Origin: Clostridium sp. Marseille-P2415 | GTDB lineage: Bacteria; Bacillota; Clostridia; Lachnospirales; Lachnospiraceae | Assembly (NCBI RefSeq): GCF_900155545.1 | Contig: NZ_LT732526.1 | Span: forward strand, 2,742,899 to 2,806,898 | Length of the DNA stretch: 64,000 nucleotides | Direction: 5' to 3' | In this document: piece by piece, positions 26,696-36,254 of the stretch | Layout: every line of letters begins with the position of its first letter | Position numbering within the stretch: the stretch's first letter is position 1 | Translations under genes and position numbers: made by a program | The notes under the pieces: generated by a model | Database searches by the model: none | Seen by the model: the letters and a program-made list of their open reading frames with translations, nothing else | Told to the model about the DNA's origin: nothing

Positions 26696-28948
26696 TTATT
26701 GAACAACTATCTTAACCTCTTCATTCCCAAGCACCTGATAAGCCCAGTTCCCATTCTTCCCTTCCACATGGAGGACAATGGTACCGCCATCTCTTCTGGC
26801 CTCCGCCGTCATAACGACAGTTCCATTCAAATCCGTAACAGCTGTCTCACCCGCTGCCCCATCCTCGAACACAGACAGATACAGGGTTACGCCGTCACTA
26901 TAATCATAATCCGGTCTGGTGTCACAGTTTCCGACTGCCAGAATAGAATTCGGCCGTACCAGAAGCGGCATGGTAAAGTAATCATGATGTTCCTTTTGCC
27001 ATCTTCCGCCTTCAATCACCCGGCTGGTTAAAATATTATACCATTTGCCCTCCGGCAGATAATATTCCACTTCCCCGCTTTCCTTAAATACCGGTGCCAC
27101 CAACAGGGAATCCCCCATCATATACTGCTTATCCAGCGGCTCGCACGCCCGGTCTTCCGGAAATTCCACAAACATGGGGCGCATCATCGGGATGCCTTCC
27201 TCATGGGACAGAACGGCCTGGCGGTAAAGATAAGGCATCAGCCCGCATTTCAGCTTCACAAATTTCCGTAATACATCACACGCCTCATCATCAAACAGCC
27301 ACGGCACGCGGTAAGAGGAAGAGCCATGGAGACGGCTGTGGGAACTCATGAGGCCGAACTGGCACCATCTCTTATATACATCTGCAGGAGCGGTGCTTTC
27401 AAAGCCGCTGATATCATGGCTCCAGAATCCAAAGCCTGCGCAGGAAAGGGACAAGCCGCTGCGCAGCGTCTCCGCCATGGACGGATAATTTGCGGAACAG
27501 TCTCCGCCCCAGTGTACGGGAAATTTCTGTCCGCCTACGGTTGCGGAGCGGGCAAACAATACCGCTTCCCCTGCTCCGCGTTCCCTCTCCAAAAGCTCAA
27601 ACACGGCCTGATTATAGAGCTGTGTATAGTAATTATGCATTTTCACCGGATCAGAGCCATCAAAATATGTGATATCTTTTACCGGTATTCTTTCACCGAA
27701 ATCCGTTTTAAAGCAATCTACTCCCATATCCAGAAGCTTTTTCAGCTTTTCCTGATACCAGGTAACTGCTTCCGGATTGGTGAAATCCACCAGGCCCATT
27801 CCCGCCTGCCAAAGGTCCGTCTGCCATACACCGTCGCCCGCTTTTTTCACCAGATATCCATACTTCATGCCCTCGGCAAAAAGCGGTGATTTCTGCCCGA
27901 TATAAGGATTGATCCATACACAGATTTTTAAACCCCTGTCATGGTAACGCTTCAGCATTCCCTCCGGATCCGGGAATGTTTTCGGGTCCCAGGTAAAATT
28001 GCACCACTCATAAGCCTTCATCCAGTAGCAGTCAAAATGGAACACATGCAGAGGAATATCCCGGTCCTCCATTCCCTGGATAATGCCGGATGTGGTTGCT
28101 TCATCATAATCAGTCGTAAAGGATGTGGTCAGCCAAAGCCCGAAGGACCATGCCGGAGGCAATGCCGGTTTTCCTGTCAGCTCCGTATACTTCCGGATCG
28201 TTCCCTTGGGAGTGCTGCCATTGATTACATAATAATCAAGGCGTTCCCCTTCTACAGAAAACTGGACCCGTTCCACCTTTTCGCTGGCAATTTCATAAGC
28301 AGCATCTCCTTCATTGCCAAGCAGAATGCCGTAGCCTTTATTGGTAATATAAAAAGGTATATTTTTGTACGCGATTTCACTGGCTGTTCCGCCGTCCTCA
28401 TTCCAGATCTCCACCACCTGGCCGTTTTTAACAAACGGAGTGAAACGCTCCCCTAATCCATACACATATTCATCCACATCCAATGCCAGCTGCTCTGTCA
28501 TATAGCTGCGCCCGGAATCCCGGTTCGTCATGTGAGCCATGTTGCGGAATCCCGTATTCGTCAGTTCCCTGTCACCGTCATAAAAACGGATTCCCCAGGC
28601 GTTTGGCCTCTTATCGACTACGGCTTTCGTATTTCCGGTCCGGTAAATGATTTCTCCCTCTGTCTCTTCTATTGCGACCTCAGGATCCACATCGGCAATT
28701 TCTGCAAAGGGTCCCTTTAAGGGAGTTCCTTCAAAATGGCTGACAGAGACTTTGATGACATCAGCCATGGGACTTGACAGACGCACGGTCAGCATCCCCA
28801 AGTTTAAACAGTCTCCTCTTGTTACGATGTGTTTTGCAGGAACATACACCGTCAGTTCGCTGCCGCTTATGCGGCTGTCCGCGTATTCTACCGCATAAAG
28901 CGGGATTATTTCCTCACGTATCCTCCAGTATCCACTGGTAAACTTCAT
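26696..28948 (-). CDS. yicI: Alpha-xylosidase, GH31 (YicI-like)
   Basis: The 750-residue protein is a GH31 enzyme of the YicI class: N-terminal beta domain, (alpha/beta)8 barrel from about residue 265, and two C-terminal beta domains. The nucleophile is Asp416 in FKTDFGERIP, the same residue number as in E. coli YicI, and the acid/base is Asp483 in HWGGDCSANY. It has no signal peptide, so it removes alpha-xylosyl groups from imported oligosaccharides in the cytoplasm, for example isoprimeverose from xyloglucan. It is the last gene of the ABC-GH3-GH31 operon. Alpha-glucosidase activity cannot be excluded, but the KTDFGE motif points to xylosidase. Confidence 0.92.
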   Translation of the reverse strand: MKFTSGYWRIREEIIPLYAVEYADSRISGSELTVYVPAKHIVTRGDCLNLGMLTVRLSSPMADVIKVSVSHFEGTPLKGPFAEIADVDPEVAIEETEGEIIYRTGNTKAVVDKRPNAWGIRFYDGDRELTNTGFRNMAHMTNRDSGRSYMTEQLALDVDEYVYGLGERFTPFVKNGQVVEIWNEDGGTASEIAYKNIPFYITNKGYGILLGNEGDAAYEIASEKVERVQFSVEGERLDYYVINGSTPKGTIRKYTELTGKPALPPAWSFGLWLTTSFTTDYDEATTSGIIQGMEDRDIPLHVFHFDCYWMKAYEWCNFTWDPKTFPDPEGMLKRYHDRGLKICVWINPYIGQKSPLFAEGMKYGYLVKKAGDGVWQTDLWQAGMGLVDFTNPEAVTWYQEKLKKLLDMGVDCFKTDFGERIPVKDITYFDGSDPVKMHNYYTQLYNQAVFELLERERGAGEAVLFARSATVGGQKFPVHWGGDCSANYPSMAETLRSGLSLSCAGFGFWSHDISGFESTAPADVYKRWCQFGLMSSHSRLHGSSSYRVPWLFDDEACDVLRKFVKLKCGLMPYLYRQAVLSHEEGIPMMRPMFVEFPEDRACEPLDKQYMMGDSLLVAPVFKESGEVEYYLPEGKWYNILTSRVIEGGRWQKEHHDYFTMPLLVRPNSILAVGNCDTRPDYDYSDGVTLYLSVFEDGAAGETAVTDLNGTVVMTAEARRDGGTIVLHVEGKNGNWAYQVLGNEEVKIVVQ

Positions 28949-28993
28949 ATCATTTCTCCTCCTATACCTGCCATTTTTTATAAAGATGCGCCC

Positions 28994-31132
28994 TTATATT
29001 CTCCCCGCTCTGACAGAAACCTCTTCGGAAATCCGGATATCCTTTACCGAGCTTCCAACGCAGATTTCATACTTATCTTCCGGCACGTAAAAAGCGGAGC
29101 GTTCCTCATCATAACAGGAAAATGCTTTTCTATCCAGATAAAAATTCAGAGTTTTTCGTTCCCCCGGTTCCAGAAACGCCTTGTCAAAAGCCCGCAGTTC
29201 CTTTACCGGCCGTTTGATTTTCCTGCCTTCCGCCTTTACATACACCTGAACGGTCTCCGCTCCGGCACAGCTTCCCGCATTCGTAACCCTCACGCTTACA
29301 TTCCAGCCTCCTTCTTCCGGAGCCACCTCCAGACGATCATAGGCAAAAGCGGTATAAGATAATCCATGGCCAAAGCTGTAACGAACCTCTTTCCTTACCG
29401 TCTCATAATGCCGGTATCCTACAAACACCCCTTCCTTATACCGGACCCTGTCTCCTCCGGGAAATTCCCCAAGAGCATGGGCCGGACAGTCTTCCAGCGA
29501 TTTTGGCACAGTAAATGGCAGCTTTCCCGATGGATTCACCTTTCCCAACAGAACCTCCGCCATGGCATGGCCGCCCTCCATTCCGTTGTAACTGCTGTAG
29601 ACAATAGCCTTTGCCCGGTCTGCAAATGCTTCCATATCCACCGGAGAACCGGCTATTACCACGATAACCGTATTTTCATTGGCATCCAGCACCGCTTTAA
29701 CCAGCTTCTCCTGCCCATAAGGAAGCTTCATATCCCTGCGGTCACAGCCCTCTAAGTCAAACTCATGATTCAGTCCGCAGAATAGCAGAACGTCTTCGCT
29801 GTTTCCTGCCAATTCCACCGCTTCCTGAATCAAGGCATTCCTCTCCGATTCCATTCCGCCGTCTGTCTCTTCCCTGAATGCCTTTTTGTAAATTCTGTCT
29901 TCCAGGCTGGTGGACTGCCAGTTTTCCTTTTCCTCTGTTTTGTCTGCCTGGCTGGTATAACCTGGCGCGTAATCGATAGAAACACTGCCTCCAAGCTCCA
30001 TCTTAAGTCCCATCAGAGGAGAAATCTCATAAAGCGCTTTAATGGCCGCACTTCCTCCTCCGTTAGAATGGACTTTCACCGCATTTTCCCCGATGACGGA
30101 AAGACGCTTCTTTCCGGTTAAATCGAGAGGAAGGCGCTTTTCATCATTTTTAAGCAAAACTACAGCTTCTCTTGCGCATTCCAGTATGGTTTCCTGGCTC
30201 CGGCGGCTGTTATAGGTTCCTGCCTTCCGCTCTCCGTCCAGCATATGAAGCCGGTTCATCAGCACCAGAATATTCCTCACCTTCTCATCAATATATGCTT
30301 CCGCTATCTCCCCCTTCCTGACCTTATGAAGAAGAGGATCTGCCATATAATACTCGTCAAAGCAGTTGGTCACGGACATCTCGATGTCCAGGCCATGCTC
30401 CGCCGCCTGTACAGTATCATGGACTCCTCCCCAGTCAGAAATGACCACGCCGCCAAATTCCCATTCATCCCTTAAAATCTCACACAGCAGTTTTTTGTTA
30501 TGACAGCAATGCTCTCCCAGGTAGCGGTTATAAGCCCCCATCAGTGTCCTGACCTTTCCCTTTTTTACCGCTGCCTCAAAACCGGGAAGATAAATTTCCC
30601 GCAAAGCCCGTTCATCCACTTCCACGTCCACATCAAGCCTTCCTGTCTCCTGGTTATTCAGTGCAAAATGCTTGACGCAGGCTGCCGTATCCTGCTCCTG
30701 AATTCCCTGAATCAACGGAACAGCCATCTCTGAAATCAGATAAGGATCCTCACTCATATACTCAAAATTTCTCCCGCACAACGGCGTTCGGATGATGTTA
30801 ATCCCAGGTGCCAGTATGACATCCTTTCCCCGTCCCCTGGCCTCTTCTCCCAGAACCCGTCCCGCCTTTCCGGCACATTCTCTGTTCCAGGTAGAAGCCA
30901 GCGCCAGATTACTGGGAAGATAAGACACGAAATCATCGGTGGTCCCTTTGGGATTCCAGTTGTCATCCTGAAGCTCCTTCCTCACCCCCATAGGACCGTC
31001 GGACATCCACAAAGGCGGTATTCCAAACCGCTCCACCCCCCTGGTATGGAAAATCCCCTGTCCATGAATCATGCCGATTTTTTCTTCCAATGTCATTTTC
31101 TTCACCAGTTCTTTGATCTGATACAGTTCCAT
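28994..31132 (-). CDS. Glycoside hydrolase family 3, beta-glucosidase type
   Basis: The 712-residue protein has the GH3 barrel (from MTLEEKIGMIHG), the second (alpha/beta) sandwich domain and a C-terminal fibronectin III-like domain (about residues 610-700). The nucleophile is Asp233 in VVISDWGGVHD, and KHFALNNQE is the usual substrate-binding motif. There is no signal peptide. It would split beta-linked sugars from imported oligosaccharides; with the neighbouring alpha-xylosidase this suggests xyloglucan or similar fragments. Beta-xylosidase activity is the main alternative. The gene starts 20 bases after the permease gene ends. Confidence 0.92.
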   Translation of the reverse strand: MELYQIKELVKKMTLEEKIGMIHGQGIFHTRGVERFGIPPLWMSDGPMGVRKELQDDNWNPKGTTDDFVSYLPSNLALASTWNRECAGKAGRVLGEEARGRGKDVILAPGINIIRTPLCGRNFEYMSEDPYLISEMAVPLIQGIQEQDTAACVKHFALNNQETGRLDVDVEVDERALREIYLPGFEAAVKKGKVRTLMGAYNRYLGEHCCHNKKLLCEILRDEWEFGGVVISDWGGVHDTVQAAEHGLDIEMSVTNCFDEYYMADPLLHKVRKGEIAEAYIDEKVRNILVLMNRLHMLDGERKAGTYNSRRSQETILECAREAVVLLKNDEKRLPLDLTGKKRLSVIGENAVKVHSNGGGSAAIKALYEISPLMGLKMELGGSVSIDYAPGYTSQADKTEEKENWQSTSLEDRIYKKAFREETDGGMESERNALIQEAVELAGNSEDVLLFCGLNHEFDLEGCDRRDMKLPYGQEKLVKAVLDANENTVIVVIAGSPVDMEAFADRAKAIVYSSYNGMEGGHAMAEVLLGKVNPSGKLPFTVPKSLEDCPAHALGEFPGGDRVRYKEGVFVGYRHYETVRKEVRYSFGHGLSYTAFAYDRLEVAPEEGGWNVSVRVTNAGSCAGAETVQVYVKAEGRKIKRPVKELRAFDKAFLEPGERKTLNFYLDRKAFSCYDEERSAFYVPEDKYEICVGSSVKDIRISEEVSVRAGRI

Positions 31133-31151
31133 CTTCTTTTCCTCCTGTCTG

Positions 31152-31979
31152 TCATCCCTTTACGGAACCCGCGGATACGCCGCCTACGATATATTTTTGT
31201 CCGATGATAAATACCAGAAGCACCGGAGCCAGGGTCAGTATGATATCCGCCGCTACCAGATTCCAGGAATATTCAAATGCCCCGAAGAAGTTGTAAACCG
31301 CCAGAGTCATAGGCCATTTTCCGGAATTATTTAAGTAATACAGCGGCATGGTAAAATCGTTCCACACCGCCATGAAATTAAGAACAAACAAGGTTGATGC
31401 AATCGGCTTTAACAGGGGTGCGATTACCCTTACAAACAGCTGATGGGAGCTGCAGCCATCAATTACCGCCGCTTCATCAATTTCTCTGGGAATCGTTCCG
31501 ATAAATCCAAAAGACAAAAACAGACTCAGGGGAATATTGATGGCCGCATAAAGAAGGATGATCCCGAACCTGGTATTAACCAGATGAAATGCCTGCATGA
31601 CCTTCATAAGCGCCACATTATTGATCGGCATGGCGATGCCGGAGATGATGAAGTAGTAAAGGAAACGGTTGACGCCCTTCTGGTTTCTTGAAATTACAAA
31701 GGCTGCCGCCGACACCGCAATCACTACGATGCTGACACTGCAGGCGGCGTATAAAAGTCCGTTTAAGAATGAAGTGAACAGCTTTCCCTGTTCAATTACC
31801 TTTGCATAGTTTTCAAACCTCCATTCTGTCGGCAGAGTTAATGTCATCCGGTTCGCCTCTCCGGCAGTCTTAAAAGAATTCAGAAATAGTACGACCAGAG
31901 GAATGATGACGATCAGGCTGACAAACACGGCCACTGCATTGCCGATGATGCAGCCAATGGTTTTACCTGTCTTTCCCAT
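31152..31979 (-). CDS. Carbohydrate ABC transporter permease (MalG type)
   Basis: The 275-residue membrane protein has six predicted helices and the cytoplasmic EAA loop, here EIDEAAVIDGCSSHQLFVRVIAPLLKP, which docks with the ATPase. It belongs to the CUT1 family of oligosaccharide importers and pairs with the permease upstream. Its ATG overlaps the upstream stop codon (TAATG), so the two are translated together. The operon lacks its own ATPase; such systems usually share a MsmK/MsiK-type ATPase encoded elsewhere. Confidence 0.94.
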   Translation of the reverse strand: MGKTGKTIGCIIGNAVAVFVSLIVIIPLVVLFLNSFKTAGEANRMTLTLPTEWRFENYAKVIEQGKLFTSFLNGLLYAACSVSIVVIAVSAAAFVISRNQKGVNRFLYYFIISGIAMPINNVALMKVMQAFHLVNTRFGIILLYAAINIPLSLFLSFGFIGTIPREIDEAAVIDGCSSHQLFVRVIAPLLKPIASTLFVLNFMAVWNDFTMPLYYLNNSGKWPMTLAVYNFFGAFEYSWNLVAADIILTLAPVLLVFIIGQKYIVGGVSAGSVKG

Positions 31980-32857
31980 TACGCTTCCACCTCCTTATTT
32001 TCCATGGATTTGATAATGAAGTACAGCAACGCCAGAACGACGAAAAACAGGATGCTGGATAATGTGGTGCCCATAGCCAGATTGCCCTTGGAAAACTCCT
32101 TGTAAACAGCCGTATTGATCACACCTGTCGCATTGCCCGGGCCGCCGTTGGTCAGGGAATAAATCATATCGAATACCCTTAGCCCATAGGTCACGTTCAG
32201 TATGGTTACATTGACCAGCACAGGTTTTAACAGGGGCAATGTGATGGCCTTGAATTTCTGGAAAAAACCGGCTCCGTCAATGCTGGCTGCCTCATAATAT
32301 TCCGGCGGGACGGATAACAGCCCTGCGATCACCACCACCATGATATATCCCATGCCCTTCCACGTATCTACGGTCATGACCGAAGGAAACACAAGGCTCA
32401 GATCCGTCAGCCAGTTCTTGGCAAGCCCACCCAATCCCATGGTCCGTAAAAAATTATTTAAAAATCCGGTTGTCGGATGCAGCATGCTTCTGAATACAAG
32501 ACCTACGACCAGGTAAGACATCACCTGGGGAGAAAAGATAATCATGCGGTGAAAATTCTTAAACCGGATGAAATTCTGAGTCAGCAGAAGCGCCAGAGCC
32601 AGACCGGCAACGGTTTTCATGACAGTTGTAACAACGGTGAACAAAACAGTATTGCCTATGTATTTTAAATATTCCGAATTACCCTGAAAAATCGCTTTAT
32701 AATTGGCAAGTCCGACGAAATTGATTTCATCGCTGAAATTATTCCAGTCTGTAAAGGAATAGGCAATTCCTAAAATACCCGGAATGAAACACAGAACACA
32801 AAAAAGGAAGGCGGCCCCGCCGGCAAAATACCAGGGATATAATTTCTTTCTATTCAT
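31979..32857 (-). CDS. Carbohydrate ABC transporter permease (MalF type)
   Basis: The 292-residue protein has six predicted membrane helices and the EAA motif YYEAASIDGAGFFQKFKAITLP. It forms the transport channel together with the downstream MalG-type permease. It is the second gene after the binding protein, with a clear GGAGG before its ATG. Substrate is inferred from the neighbouring glycosidases: a beta-glucoside or xyloglucan-type oligosaccharide. Confidence 0.94.
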   Translation of the reverse strand: MNRKKLYPWYFAGGAAFLFCVLCFIPGILGIAYSFTDWNNFSDEINFVGLANYKAIFQGNSEYLKYIGNTVLFTVVTTVMKTVAGLALALLLTQNFIRFKNFHRMIIFSPQVMSYLVVGLVFRSMLHPTTGFLNNFLRTMGLGGLAKNWLTDLSLVFPSVMTVDTWKGMGYIMVVVIAGLLSVPPEYYEAASIDGAGFFQKFKAITLPLLKPVLVNVTILNVTYGLRVFDMIYSLTNGGPGNATGVINTAVYKEFSKGNLAMGTTLSSILFFVVLALLYFIIKSMENKEVEA

Positions 32858-32868
32858 GAATTACCTCC

Positions 32869-34188
32869 TTACTCCGCCCAGCCCGGATCCTTCTGCAGCT
32901 TCGCCTGCTCATTGCGTCTGTCTATCATGGTCTGCAGCACATCTTCCGGCGTGGAAGCTCCCGTATACATGGCCTCTAAGTCTTTTCCCACATCCATCCA
33001 CTGGCTGTCGATATAATTTACGGATGTCTGCACAACGTTTGCTTTTTTTAAGGAATCCAGAAATGCCTGGTCCTCTTCCGTGTATTTGCTTGTGATTTCC
33101 GGCCAGCAGAGGGCGCTTAATTCCGGCTGTCCATCCAGCCTCTTCTGTAAGTTTTCCGGCCTTGCCAGGAACTCAAAAAACAGCTTTGCTTCTTCCGCAT
33201 GTTTACTGTCTTTGTTGATAAAATAAGCGTTGCTTGCAGGGTTTACGCCGATAACCTGATTGTCTCCCCAGGGCATAACAAAAGCCCCCAATTTTTCTGT
33301 TGCCTTAAAGTCCGGGAATTCCTTTTCGATCTGCCCGCGCATTCCCAGTTCCGCGATGGTCATGGCACAGCGCTCTGTCGCCATAGCTTCTTTCACATTT
33401 TCCCATGCATTACTTAAATAATCATCTCCGAAATATCCGGCTTTCGCGCATTCATCCAGCTGACTAATGATGGTCAGAAGAGAAGGAATCTCATCTAAAC
33501 CGATTTCATTGGCATTTAACTTCTCATACATGTCCGGGTCCTGCTCCAGCCATAGGCCGCCTGTTTCAAATAATGGAAGTACCTGATGCCAGCCATTGGT
33601 CGTAGCTTCGTAAACCGGTGTGTAGCCGGCATCTTTGATTTTCTGGCAGACATCTTTAAATTCACTGTATGTAGTTGGAACCGAAAGCCCTAAGGATTTA
33701 AAAATATCCTTGTTATATAGATAGAAATACATCTTCGCCCCCGGGAAGGTGATTCCATAAACCTTATCTTCCACGCTTACGGCTGCACGTGTGGTTTCTT
33801 CGATACGGTTTACCCATTCCTGGTCTGTTAACTCAACACAATACTGATCCATATGAAGGCTGGAAGCCAGACCGATCGGAGTGTCCACACAGATGATATC
33901 AGGCGCTTCCCCGGAATCCATCTTTACTTTGATCAAATCCCTCCATTGGGCATCCGGTGAAATCTGGAAATCTATTTTAATCCCTGTCTCTGCCTCGAAG
34001 TCCTTTGCAATCTCCTGTACGATGCCGGAAGTCGGAAGTCCGCTCTGATGGCTGCCAAAGGTCAGCGTCACACTTTTCTTTGCGTCATTTCCTGCCGCAC
34101 TCTTATCAGTGCTGCAGCCTGCTGTCATCCCCACAGCCATAGCTGCTGCCAGGGTCAGGCCGATTATCTTTTTTATATTCTTTTTCAT
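32869..34188 (-). CDS. Sugar ABC transporter substrate-binding lipoprotein
   Basis: The protein of 439 residues begins MKKNIKKIIGLTLAAAMAVG and then has the lipobox TAGC, so it is anchored to the outer face of the membrane by Cys24. The rest is a CUT1-type extracellular binding domain with LTFGSHQSG at the start and the usual IKVKMDSGEAPDI signature. The start at 34188 follows AAGGAG; an ATG 12 codons earlier lacks one. It is the first gene of the operon, so its promoter region carries the control, probably by the divergent two-component system. Confidence 0.93.
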   Translation of the reverse strand: MKKNIKKIIGLTLAAAMAVGMTAGCSTDKSAAGNDAKKSVTLTFGSHQSGLPTSGIVQEIAKDFEAETGIKIDFQISPDAQWRDLIKVKMDSGEAPDIICVDTPIGLASSLHMDQYCVELTDQEWVNRIEETTRAAVSVEDKVYGITFPGAKMYFYLYNKDIFKSLGLSVPTTYSEFKDVCQKIKDAGYTPVYEATTNGWHQVLPLFETGGLWLEQDPDMYEKLNANEIGLDEIPSLLTIISQLDECAKAGYFGDDYLSNAWENVKEAMATERCAMTIAELGMRGQIEKEFPDFKATEKLGAFVMPWGDNQVIGVNPASNAYFINKDSKHAEEAKLFFEFLARPENLQKRLDGQPELSALCWPEITSKYTEEDQAFLDSLKKANVVQTSVNYIDSQWMDVGKDLEAMYTGASTPEDVLQTMIDRRNEQAKLQKDPGWAE

Positions 34189-34232
34189 GGCTTTTTCTCC
34201 TTTTTGGCTCATTGTTTCATTCAAACTGCTTC

Positions 34233-34250
34233 TATTTTATCGATAAAATA
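34233..34250. promoter_or_regulatory. Perfect 18-base palindrome in the divergent promoter region
   Basis: TATTTTATCGATAAAATA is fully self-complementary and lies 45 bases before the start of the binding-protein gene, between it and the two-component genes. It is a candidate operator, possibly for the AraC-type response regulator, though such regulators more often use direct repeats. Confidence 0.5.
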
Positions 34251-34376
34251 TGTTTCCTTTGTTATAATCACATAATATCACAACTGTCTCCCGTAAAAAA
34301 TAGACAATTTAGAACTTACAATTGCATTTTTTTGAACTATTTTATATAATATCACTGCAAAGGAGGCGTTCAATTC

Positions 34377-36254
34377 ATGAAAAAAATGGCAAAACGTTAT
34401 TCCCAACACATGTACCTTTTCGTAATTTACGGTTTTTTTATCCTATGTCTTCTGGGCATTTTCTTTTTTTTCACCTACCGTCATTATCAGAAAAATACCT
34501 TGGAGGAGGCCGCAAAGGATTTGGAAAATATGTGTGCTTCTGTAAAAAACTCTGTAGAAATCCAACTGGATAATATCTCTACCATTTCCATGAATCTGGT
34601 TTATTCCAATGCCGTCAAGACCAATTTTAAGGAGTTTTCTGATATATACCGGAAAAGAGACATCACAGCCGGGGAGCTGGTGGCCTCCCGCGATCATATA
34701 GAAGCCATACACGACATCATCACGGCCATCATCGGAGCCTATCAAAGCGCGGCTGCCATCAATCTGTATACCCTGGACGGTTCCTGTGTGGAATCCGGCT
34801 ACGCCCAGCGGACCACTAAGGTAAATTTGGAGGAAAAGGAGTGGTATGAAGAAACCATGGCCTTAAACGGTCATAAATATATCACCGTTCCGTTTGTTAA
34901 CAAAGACCTCCCTGCCAAAGGAGATAACCAGCGGTCCCGGAAATTCATCTCTCTCGTCCGCCTTTTTTTAGATTCCTCCGGCCAACCGGAAGGCATCGCA
35001 GAGGTCGTTTTCGACTGTGGGAAAATCTTTTCTCTGGCCTCCCAGCTGGAGAGCCAGAATCCGGACAGCGCCGTTTATATCTATAATTCCAGACAGGAAC
35101 TGGTTTATCCTTATAACAGGCCGGCAGCGAATACTGATTTTTCTTCCGCAGTCATGAGTGCCGGACTTCCGGAGCAGACAGCCAGAATGTTAAAAGCCGG
35201 TGACGGGGAACAATATTTAATTGTCCGGCAAACCATCCCCGCCTATGACTGGACTGTTATACTGGCAAAACCAAGGATAGCTGTCTACGGGCAGCTCCAA
35301 AGCTTCCGGCTGATTTTTTTTCTCACAGGGAGCCTGTCCATCCTGTTTACCCTGCTCATCTGCTTTTACATATCCAGAAGGCTGACCATACCCCTGCAGA
35401 AGCTGACGGCGGCTACCGGCAAAATCACCATTAACCGGGTCCTGGATGAAACAAAGGTGAATTTAACATCCGCGGACAGCAATATCAAAGAGCTTTCCCT
35501 GCTCTGCGAATCCATCCGCACCATGTATGAAAAACTGCGTTCCACCACCCAGGAGGCCCTGCTCTCCCGGACCGAAGAGACCCGTGCAAAACTGCAGGCC
35601 ACACAATCTCTGATCAATCCGCATTTTCTCTATAACTGCCTGACAAATATGAGCGTAATGGCGGAAGAAAAGATGAACGAAGACATCAGCCATATGTGCC
35701 ATGCCCTTTGTGACTACTTCCGCTATATATCCGCTTCCGGGGAAATGTATGTTCCTATGGAAGAAGAAATTTTTTACTCCCAAAGATACTTAGAGTGCAT
35801 GCAGCTTCGTTTCAGTGACGAGCTGGAATATACCCTGGAAATAGCCGAGGAAACGAAACAGTGTTACATTCCCAAACTTGTAACACAGCCGATTGTGGAA
35901 AATGCATTTAAATATGCCTTTCAGATACCGCCTCCCTGGAAGCTTCACATCTCATCTTCCATAGAAGGGGCAGCCTGGATAATCAGAATTGAAGATAACG
36001 GAGGAGCTTTAAGTGATGAAAAGAAAGAAGAACTTTTAAGCCTGTACCGGAATCTGGATATAAATGAAGAATTAAAATTGATGCAGATCGGCGGCCTGGG
36101 GCTGAAAAATGTCTATCTGCGGCTTAAGCTTCTATACGGAGATCAGGCCGTGTTCCGGATTGATAATTCCCAGCCTCAGAAAACAATTTTTACGGTAGGC
36201 GGTCCTATATACCGTTCAAGGGAGGAATATTATGAGCAGCATCCCAAATTATAA
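34377..36254 (+). CDS. Sensor histidine kinase, YesM type
   Basis: The 625-residue protein has an N-terminal membrane helix (about residues 14-34), a large extracellular sensor part, a second helix near 305-327, a HAMP domain, then the His_kinase/HATPase pair of the LytS/YesM family. The phosphorylated histidine is His416 in LINPHFLYNCL; the ATP-binding region has PKLVTQPIVENAFKYA and IGGLGLKNVYLRLKL. It senses a carbohydrate signal outside the cell and phosphorylates the response regulator whose gene overlaps its end by 23 bases. Placement opposite the sugar importer strongly suggests that importer is its target. Confidence 0.94.
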   Translation: MKKMAKRYSQHMYLFVIYGFFILCLLGIFFFFTYRHYQKNTLEEAAKDLENMCASVKNSVEIQLDNISTISMNLVYSNAVKTNFKEFSDIYRKRDITAGELVASRDHIEAIHDIITAIIGAYQSAAAINLYTLDGSCVESGYAQRTTKVNLEEKEWYEETMALNGHKYITVPFVNKDLPAKGDNQRSRKFISLVRLFLDSSGQPEGIAEVVFDCGKIFSLASQLESQNPDSAVYIYNSRQELVYPYNRPAANTDFSSAVMSAGLPEQTARMLKAGDGEQYLIVRQTIPAYDWTVILAKPRIAVYGQLQSFRLIFFLTGSLSILFTLLICFYISRRLTIPLQKLTAATGKITINRVLDETKVNLTSADSNIKELSLLCESIRTMYEKLRSTTQEALLSRTEETRAKLQATQSLINPHFLYNCLTNMSVMAEEKMNEDISHMCHALCDYFRYISASGEMYVPMEEEIFYSQRYLECMQLRFSDELEYTLEIAEETKQCYIPKLVTQPIVENAFKYAFQIPPPWKLHISSSIEGAAWIIRIEDNGGALSDEKKEELLSLYRNLDINEELKLMQIGGLGLKNVYLRLKLLYGDQAVFRIDNSQPQKTIFTVGGPIYRSREEYYEQHPKL

